Part shown: positions 5,754 through 10,506 of the stretch, piece after piece
Position numbering within the stretch: the stretch's first letter is position 1
Layout: every line of letters begins with the position of its first letter
From: Bacteroidales bacterium
Lineage (GTDB): Bacteria; Bacteroidota; Bacteroidia; Bacteroidales; UBA4417
NCBI GenBank assembly: GCA_025350385.1
Contig: JANXXZ010000341.1
Location: forward strand, 1 to 10,506
Length of the DNA stretch: 10,506 nucleotides
Reading direction: 5' to 3'
Notes under the pieces: model-generated
Told to the model about the DNA's origin: nothing
Seen by the model: the letters and a program-made list of their open reading frames with translations, nothing else
The model's database searches: none
Program-made: the position numbers and the translations under genes

Positions 5754-7301
5754 ATGAAACTATCAGTTATAATGAGTTTTATTAAAAACCCGAAATACAG
5801 GAATATCTTTCTGGTATTGTTGTTTTTGCCCCTGGTATTTATCGATAATCGTTCGAGCCATGATTGGGGCGATGATTTTGCACAATACATCCACCAGGCT
5901 AAGAATATTGTACAAGGCATACCACAGTCGGAAACCGGTTTTATTTACAGCCAGGAGAATTATATAGGTCCCGCAGCTTATCCTGTGGGTTTTCCAATCT
6001 TACTTTCACCGGTTTATGCACTGTTTGGCAACAGCATGAAGGCTTTTACCACTTATATCTCGTTGTTCTATTTTGCCTTGGCGTTCCTCTTGCTGGTTTT
6101 TTACCACAGACATTTCTCCTTTGCAGCTGCGCTTGCACTCACGATGATTATTATTTATAACCCGCAATTGCTGCTTTTTAAGCAGGAAGTAATGTCGGAC
6201 CTGCCTTTCACCCTGTTTCTTGTCATTGCGTTCCTTCTGTACCCAAAAGTGCAAAAGAAAAATGATTATCAATCGCTGATATTATACAGCCTGCTCATCG
6301 GTTTCATGATTGCTATACGTTCAGTTGGTTTAGTTCTGATAGCTGCCATAGTTGCTGAGCAGCTGCTGGTTCTTAATAGCCGGCGGAAGCTTGCACGATC
6401 GGAGGGCAAAAAGATTGCAGTGTTGGAAATGCTCAGATTCCCTGTTTCCCTGGTTGTTGCTTCAGCATTCTTCTATTTAATACTTAATTCAATCTTGTTC
6501 CATGTACCTTCGGGAGGCAGCCTTCGCGACTACCTGGTCTTTTACTATTCAGGTGATTTTTTAAGTACAATCCCGGCCAACCTTGAACATTATGTTGAGG
6601 TATACAGATATATCTATACCCCGGCTGTCGGGGGATTCAGGTTTGCCGCCCTGGTTGTCGGGTCAATTTTCATGGCGATGACCTTTTTTGGTTTTATTAA
6701 AAAGATATCTGACAAGCTTGAAGTTTTTGATCTGTTTTTTATTTTCTACGTATTGATCCTGCTGGTATTCCCTAATAACTATTCAGCTTTCCGGCTATTG
6801 ATTCCGGTAGGATTCCTCCTTTTGTACTATGCAGCATCAGGGTTTAAAGCCATTATGCTTTTCAGTGGTATTTCAGGTTCAAACAAGGCTATTATCCTTG
6901 GAGCATTTATGTTTGCACTTTTTATCCCGGGCATTATCCGGACAGCCGCATCCCGAAATACTATGCTGGACGGTCCGCAGCAAAAGGAAACTGTCCAGGC
7001 CTTCAATTATGTCGCCAAAAACCTGCCTGATTCAGCGGTTATTGTATTCCTGAAACCAAGAGCACTGGCATTGTATACTGGACGGAAAGGATTTGCAGAT
7101 CCTTTTTCGGCGGATGTGACAGCAATTCATTTGCAGGTTATGCAACACCATGCCGGGTACATCCTCATTCATAATGAGCTCACGGGCGAACCTATGAAAA
7201 GGTATATCAGGGTAATGAAGAGCAGGGCCAGTAGGGTTTGGGGGAATAAGACTTTCCAACTGTTTAAGATAAATCCGGTTAATCCTGCAGAACTGTATTA
7301 A
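5754..7301 (+). CDS. GT-C type membrane glycosyltransferase (GT39/ArnT-like)
   Basis: A polytopic inner-membrane protein of 515 residues. It probably moves a sugar from a polyprenyl-phosphate donor to an acceptor on the periplasmic side; donor and acceptor cannot be told. After TM1 (about 17-31) the first periplasmic loop carries the acidic pair D40-D41 in DWGDDFAQYIHQAKNI, the position of the catalytic Asp in GT-C enzymes. A loop AAYPVGFPILLSP (74-86) follows, which resembles the P-x-x-P-G-x-P lead-in of GT39-like proteins. The second acidic motif is KQEVMSDLPF with E145 and D149. Roughly ten further hydrophobic segments follow to about residue 400 (for example FYFALAFLLLVFY, LILYSLLIGFMIAI, LFFIFYVLILLVF). 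A soluble C-terminal domain of about 115 residues (from about 400) completes it. The start is chosen from the -7 element at 5725-5732. It is transcribed alone, divergently from lysS. Confidence 0.83.
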   Translation: MKLSVIMSFIKNPKYRNIFLVLLFLPLVFIDNRSSHDWGDDFAQYIHQAKNIVQGIPQSETGFIYSQENYIGPAAYPVGFPILLSPVYALFGNSMKAFTTYISLFYFALAFLLLVFYHRHFSFAAALALTMIIIYNPQLLLFKQEVMSDLPFTLFLVIAFLLYPKVQKKNDYQSLILYSLLIGFMIAIRSVGLVLIAAIVAEQLLVLNSRRKLARSEGKKIAVLEMLRFPVSLVVASAFFYLILNSILFHVPSGGSLRDYLVFYYSGDFLSTIPANLEHYVEVYRYIYTPAVGGFRFAALVVGSIFMAMTFFGFIKKISDKLEVFDLFFIFYVLILLVFPNNYSAFRLLIPVGFLLLYYAASGFKAIMLFSGISGSNKAIILGAFMFALFIPGIIRTAASRNTMLDGPQQKETVQAFNYVAKNLPDSAVIVFLKPRALALYTGRKGFADPFSADVTAIHLQVMQHHAGYILIHNELTGEPMKRYIRVMKSRASRVWGNKTFQLFKINPVNPAELY

Positions 7302-7740
7302 GGATATGATGCGATTTCAGTTCACCCGGAGAGGGAATATGTAACCTGTAATATTAAATTATTTTTTCGAGCAAGGCGCTTCGGGTGTAAAGAATATAAC
7401 TGACAACCAATGCAGTATACAAATGCCCCCTCCAGGAAAGCTCAGAAAATGAGGATTCCACTAAGGTATTTACTACTATTGGTAATTTAAGGAATGCTGA
7501 ACCTGTCACATACACATATTTACTTTTATTTCAACAAGTATTCTTTTGACTAAAAAGCAAAGCAGCCAAGGTTTTTAGAAAATAAATATTTTTTTTCAAA
7601 CAATGTATTAATTCAGGAATTCAAACATCTGTTTTTTTAATTAATATATAATTAGCTGATTATCTCTTTTTTGACAAGTTGATAAAAACAGGGAGATTTT
7701 GAACAAAGTTGTCCGAATACCTGAATCCAGACTTCTTTTT

Positions 7741-7771
7741 TTGAAAAGTTCTTGCTAACTCATTATATTTG
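7741..7771 (+). promoter_or_regulatory. Strong Bacteroidota-type promoter, far upstream of the surface protein gene
   Basis: TTG (7741-7743, preceded by a T-run), a 20-bp spacer and TATATTTG at 7764-7771 match the full consensus with the same 20-bp spacing as the promoter at 2487-2517. Predicted start is near 7778. The next convincing gene begins at 8419, so this promoter implies either a 5' leader of about 640 nt, a small RNA, or transcription of the doubtful 90-codon frame at 8112. Confidence 0.5.
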
Positions 7772-8111
7772 TTTGGGATCACTGCAAACTTATTGTGCTC
7801 ACCTTTTCCAGCGAAGTTCTAAGCTGGCAATATACTTCTTTCTCTTCTACCTCTCTTCCCGCTGCAAAACACTTCTAAATTATTAGTTATGTGATTGATT
7901 TACAGTTATTACTGTTTACCTGCAAGTTGATCGGATGCTTGCCGGAATTTGCAGCATCTGAAATTTGATACTACACGTCTCGTCTTCTCCTATTCTCTTT
8001 ATTATAGTTCGGACTAAACTCGTTCAAGTATGGTAAAGATATTTCTGCATCATGCTAGAACGGAAAAAATAGCTCCTATCCTAGTTTTTAGCTTCTTTAT
8101 TTATTTTAACC

Positions 8112-8384
8112 ATGCCATTCAAACACAGTAACCATAGGAATCGTTTCTATCCGGTTATAATACTTTTTCACTCGGTTTTTGGGAACAGTTCCGATCGTTT
8201 ACTGAAGAATAAATATGAAACTAATACTATTGTACTGACTCAACAGAAATTTGCCTCTGGGCTGAAGCGAGCCATAAAGCCAGTTTTAGGAATGGTCGCT
8301 TCTGTTATTTTCCAGGGAAGAAAGTATGCTCGGCTCAACCGAATTAAAAATGATTCATGCCAAATAAATAATTGCGAAAACTGA
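8112..8384 (+). CDS. Doubtful small ORF (90 aa)
   Basis: An ATG-initiated frame in AT-rich DNA that ends 35 bp before the surface protein gene. The product would be basic (many Lys/Arg, as in KRAIKPVLGM and GRKYARLNRIK), with a short hydrophobic patch (YPVIILFHSVF) near residue 14. No motif, signal peptide or family resemblance is seen and there is no -7 element within 100 bp upstream. It could be transcribed from 7741-7771. It is more likely chance than gene. Confidence 0.15.
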   Translation: MPFKHSNHRNRFYPVIILFHSVFGNSSDRLLKNKYETNTIVLTQQKFASGLKRAIKPVLGMVASVIFQGRKYARLNRIKNDSCQINNCEN

Positions 8385-8405
8385 CCAATCTTCATTCTAT
8401 CTTTT
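8372..8405 (+). promoter_or_regulatory. Weak promoter-like sequence just before the surface protein gene
   Basis: TTG at 8372-8374 and TATCTTTT at 8398-8405 (seven of eight bases of TAnnTTTG; last base T instead of G) are separated by 23 bp, longer than usual. If used, it would give a leader of only about 7 nt before the ATG at 8419. It is an alternative to the distant, better-matching promoter at 7741-7771. Confidence 0.2.
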
Positions 8406-8418
8406 AAAACAAAAAACC

Positions 8419-8502
8419 ATGAAAACAATCTTACTTAACTTTATAATTTTTGTATCTTCTTGCTTGTTAGCAAATTTGTTTCTTATAAAGCCGGTTAACG
8501 CA
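8419..8502 (+). other. Sec signal peptide of the surface protein
   Basis: Residues 1-28: Met-Lys start, hydrophobic core ILLNFIIFVSSCLLANLFLI, and cleavage signal V-N-A before Gln29. The Cys at residue 15 lies inside the hydrophobic core and has no lipobox after it, so type I signal peptidase cleavage fits better than lipoprotein processing. Confidence 0.8.
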
Positions 8503-10506
8503 CAAGGTTCTCTTTTTCAGCAACAGTTCACCAACGCACTTACTGGTAGCACAACTATTTCAAACACTTCCGTCACCTCTGACCTAAACTATGTAAGTGC
8601 TACACCTTCTAATTCTCAATTCACCTGGTTGGGAACAACCTCTTCAAATTCTTCCATCACTATTAATGGTAATGGGCTTTTAGGACTCGCTCGCTCCGGC
8701 GGCTATGTGGGCATTGTTCGAAACGCAAACTTCTCCGGTCCACCTACTTCTCTAATGGTGAAGTTTGATTTTACTTGTCTGACAGGCGTAAGTTCTAATA
8801 CCATGGCACAATTTATTGTAGGCAGCGGATTAGCAAATAGCGCTAGTGACCCCGCCGCTAACAAGAAGCATTCTTTGTTCTATATTAATACAACTTACCC
8901 ATCAGGTAACTGGGGTGTCGCTGCAACCTGTGTATCTCCGTCTCAAACTTTTAATACTACTCAAACTGTTCTTTGGGTTATTAACAATAGCGGAGGTCCC
9001 CTCACCTACACCGCTCCTGATAACTCAACTGAAACAGTGGGTAATGACAAGTATGATGTATGGGTTGGAACAAGCAAGCAATTGAATGAGAAATCAGCAA
9101 CAACTGGTTCTGTTGCTCTGAACAATTTTATGATCAGAATTAGTGATGGAAGTGGTACATATACAATTGATAACTTGCTAATTGATCCGATTCCTTCCGC
9201 AGCACCACCAACTATTACAACTTCAGTTTCTTCGCTCTCAAGTTTCGGGAACATTGTCGCAGGAACTAATTCTGCATCTGCAAGTTATACAGTGTCAGGC
9301 ACAAACCTCACATCCGACATCGTGGTTACGGCCCCGACTGGCTTCCAGATAAGTACGGACAACTCTAACTTTTTCAGTTCACGTACTTTAACACAGAGTG
9401 GAGGCACAGTGGGGAATACTACAATTTTTACACGCTTTTCTCCTGTCTCAGCAAGCGGTTCGGCATCAGGTAGTATTACACACACAAGTCCTGGAGCAGC
9501 CCAGAAGTATGTTGCATTAAGTGGTGTGGCCTTAGCCACTGAACCCACAATTCAATCTGGCATTTCATTTGGAACTGTCACCTGCAGTTCGATCGTGGTC
9601 AATCTCGGGGGAGGTAGCGGTGGAATAAGAATGCTGGTTGCCAAAGCCGGTAGTGCAGTGACATGGTCACCAACCGATGCCATAGCGGTAAGCGGTGTGA
9701 ACAGTGAATTCTCTCTTGCAACTGACCAGGGAAACGACAATAGGGTGGTTTACGATGGTACCGGGACCAGCGCTACGGTTACAGGTCTGGCAGTCGGTGT
9801 GACTTATTATTTCGCAGTGTACGATTACAATGTCGGCACGAACAATTCGCAAAATTACAATTCTACTTCACCCGGGACAGGAAGCCAGGCTACCCTACCA
9901 ATGACAGTGACAGTGTGTGGCGGAGGTACTTATTGTGGCAACACCACCATTACTGCATCGGGAGGAGCTGGGGGCACCATTTATTTCCAGGGTACCACCA
10001 GCGGGGGTACATCAACGGCTACTCCTTCTACCAGCCAATCTATACCCACCTCCGGGACCTACTATTTCAGGTCGCAATCCACGTCCGGCTGCTGGGGAAC
10101 GGAAGGAAGTGCGACGGTAACTATCAACCCTTTGCCACCGGCACCGGCAGTGAGTGAGACCCAGCCGACCTGTGCCGATGCAAATGGTTATGTCAGCATT
10201 ACTTCGGGAACAGAAGGGCTCACCTTCAGTACCGATGGGATCAACTATGCAGCCTATACGGTTCCTTTCACGGTAACTGCAGGAGCAGGTTACAGCATCA
10301 CTTCGAAACTTACAGGCAGTGGCTGTGTATCCATAGCCACAACGGGTATCATGGGAGTTCAGCCGATTACACCTCCGGCACCGGCAGTGAGTGAGACCCA
10401 GCCAACCTGTGCCGATGGAAACGGGTATGTCAGCATTACTTCGGGAACAGAAGGGCTCACCTTCAGTACCGATGGGATCAACTATGCAGCCTATACGGTT
10501 CCTTTC
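8419..10506 (+). CDS. Large secreted multi-domain repeat protein, adhesin-like (3' end outside window)
   Basis: The frame runs 696 codons without a stop to the window edge. The start is ATG 8419: the only in-frame ATG close upstream (8350) is followed by a stop at 8365. Modules: signal peptide (1-28); a Ser/Thr/Asn-rich beta-sandwich (about 29-258) with WVINNSGGPLTYTAPDNSTE followed by YDVWVGT, a pattern I associate with N-terminal modules of secreted Bacteroidota proteins; an Ig-like module (about 265-374, TTSVSSLSSFGN to KYVALSGVAL); an FN3-like module (375-494, MLVAKAGSAVTWSPTD, then TGLAVGVTYYFAVYDYN); an Ig-like module with Cys500, Cys506 and Cys558 (495-573); then 79-residue repeats from 574. 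This fits a type IX secretion cargo or surface adhesin, but the C-terminal sorting domain that would prove it is not visible. No catalytic motif is seen. Codons shift from AT-rich to GC-richer along the gene. Confidence 0.9.
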   Translation, partial: MKTILLNFIIFVSSCLLANLFLIKPVNAQGSLFQQQFTNALTGSTTISNTSVTSDLNYVSATPSNSQFTWLGTTSSNSSITINGNGLLGLARSGGYVGIVRNANFSGPPTSLMVKFDFTCLTGVSSNTMAQFIVGSGLANSASDPAANKKHSLFYINTTYPSGNWGVAATCVSPSQTFNTTQTVLWVINNSGGPLTYTAPDNSTETVGNDKYDVWVGTSKQLNEKSATTGSVALNNFMIRISDGSGTYTIDNLLIDPIPSAAPPTITTSVSSLSSFGNIVAGTNSASASYTVSGTNLTSDIVVTAPTGFQISTDNSNFFSSRTLTQSGGTVGNTTIFTRFSPVSASGSASGSITHTSPGAAQKYVALSGVALATEPTIQSGISFGTVTCSSIVVNLGGGSGGIRMLVAKAGSAVTWSPTDAIAVSGVNSEFSLATDQGNDNRVVYDGTGTSATVTGLAVGVTYYFAVYDYNVGTNNSQNYNSTSPGTGSQATLPMTVTVCGGGTYCGNTTITASGGAGGTIYFQGTTSGGTSTATPSTSQSIPTSGTYYFRSQSTSGCWGTEGSATVTINPLPPAPAVSETQPTCADANGYVSITSGTEGLTFSTDGINYAAYTVPFTVTAGAGYSITSKLTGSGCVSIATTGIMGVQPITPPAPAVSETQPTCADGNGYVSITSGTEGLTFSTDGINYAAYTVPF
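10138..10506 (+). repeat. 237-bp (79-residue) tandem coding repeat
   Basis: Copy 1 is 10138-10374; copy 2 begins at 10375 and is cut by the window edge after 132 bp. Over those 132 bp the copies differ at four positions only. Three are silent and one changes Ala15 of the unit to Gly. Each unit starts PAPAVSETQPTCAD and carries Cys12 and Cys63; residues 20-40 contain SITSGTEGLTFSTDG. The layout resembles SprB-like repeats of Bacteroidota gliding and adhesion proteins, but I cannot assign it to that family. The number of units in the full gene is unknown. Confidence 0.88.

Larger units (their letters stand above)
7302..8418. other. Long AT-rich intergenic region
   Basis: About 1.1 kb between the glycosyltransferase and the large surface protein. 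It has a strong promoter match (7741-7771), a weak one close to the next gene (8372-8405), A/T runs around 7590-7650, a pyrimidine-rich stretch around 7843-7862 (CTTTCTCTTCTACCTCTCTT) and one doubtful 90-codon frame (8112-8384). A 6-bp stem with a 13-base loop (GATGCT 7934-7939, AGCATC 7953-7958) is the clearest hairpin. I see no tRNA, insertion sequence end or CRISPR repeat. Confidence 0.6.

Noticed and set aside
7785..7792. Minus-strand TAAGTTTG resembling a -7 element
   Set aside because: No TTG at -33 distance and no minus-strand gene downstream; the next gene on that side, the glycosyltransferase, is on the plus strand.
7934..7958. Hairpin GATGCT / AGCATC in the long intergenic region
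   Set aside because: Only six pairs with a 13-base loop and no T-tract; it is expected by chance in this much sequence.
9006..9852. Several minus-strand frames of 61-87 codons
   Set aside because: They are mirror frames of the long surface-protein frame, whose repeat-poor Ser/Thr-rich codons avoid stops on the opposite strand.

Overview
The window reads as a chromosomal segment of a member of the Bacteroidota. Several things point there. The LptB, PssA, Crp/Fnr-type and LysS proteins have the sequence character I associate with that phylum. LysS is 575 residues long with a C-terminal extension typical of Bacteroidota enzymes. Start codons lack Shine-Dalgarno sequences. Four good matches to the Bacteroidota promoter -7 element TAnnTTTG lie where promoters are expected. 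The order cannot be fixed from this sequence.

Layout. Positions 1-639 (+) hold the 3' part of lptB, the ATPase of lipopolysaccharide export. It converges, 7 bp apart, on a minus-strand pair at 647-2122: pssA (phosphatidylserine synthase) followed by an unnamed outer-envelope lipoprotein. Positions 2123-2642 are an intergenic stretch with short dispersed repeats and two promoter candidates facing opposite ways. A small plus-strand gene (2643-2888, 81 aa, unknown function) follows. It converges on a minus-strand pair at 3028-5487: lysS (lysyl-tRNA synthetase), then a Crp/Fnr-family regulator 36 bp downstream. A divergent promoter region with a heptamer tandem repeat (5488-5753) separates lysS from a plus-strand membrane glycosyltransferase of GT-C type (5754-7301).

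Positions 7302-8418 are about 1.1 kb of AT-rich DNA without a convincing gene. It contains one strong promoter match. From 8419 to the right edge runs one uninterrupted reading frame of 696 codons with no stop in the window. It encodes a secreted, multi-domain adhesin-like protein: signal peptide, N-terminal beta-sandwich, two Ig/FN3-like modules, a third Ig-like module, then 79-residue tandem repeats that are almost identical at DNA level. It looks like the start of a very large surface protein of the kind exported by the type IX secretion system, but its C-terminus is outside the window.

The left 7.3 kb is housekeeping: envelope biogenesis (LptB, PssA, lipoprotein, glycosyltransferase) and translation (LysS) with a regulator. 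The genes are mostly single or paired transcription units, not one pathway operon. The right third is the accessory part. I found no CRISPR array, tRNA, rRNA, insertion sequence or phage gene. I see no strong case for a new multi-gene system. The most unusual material is the repeat protein, the long leader before it, and the small intergenic repeat families.
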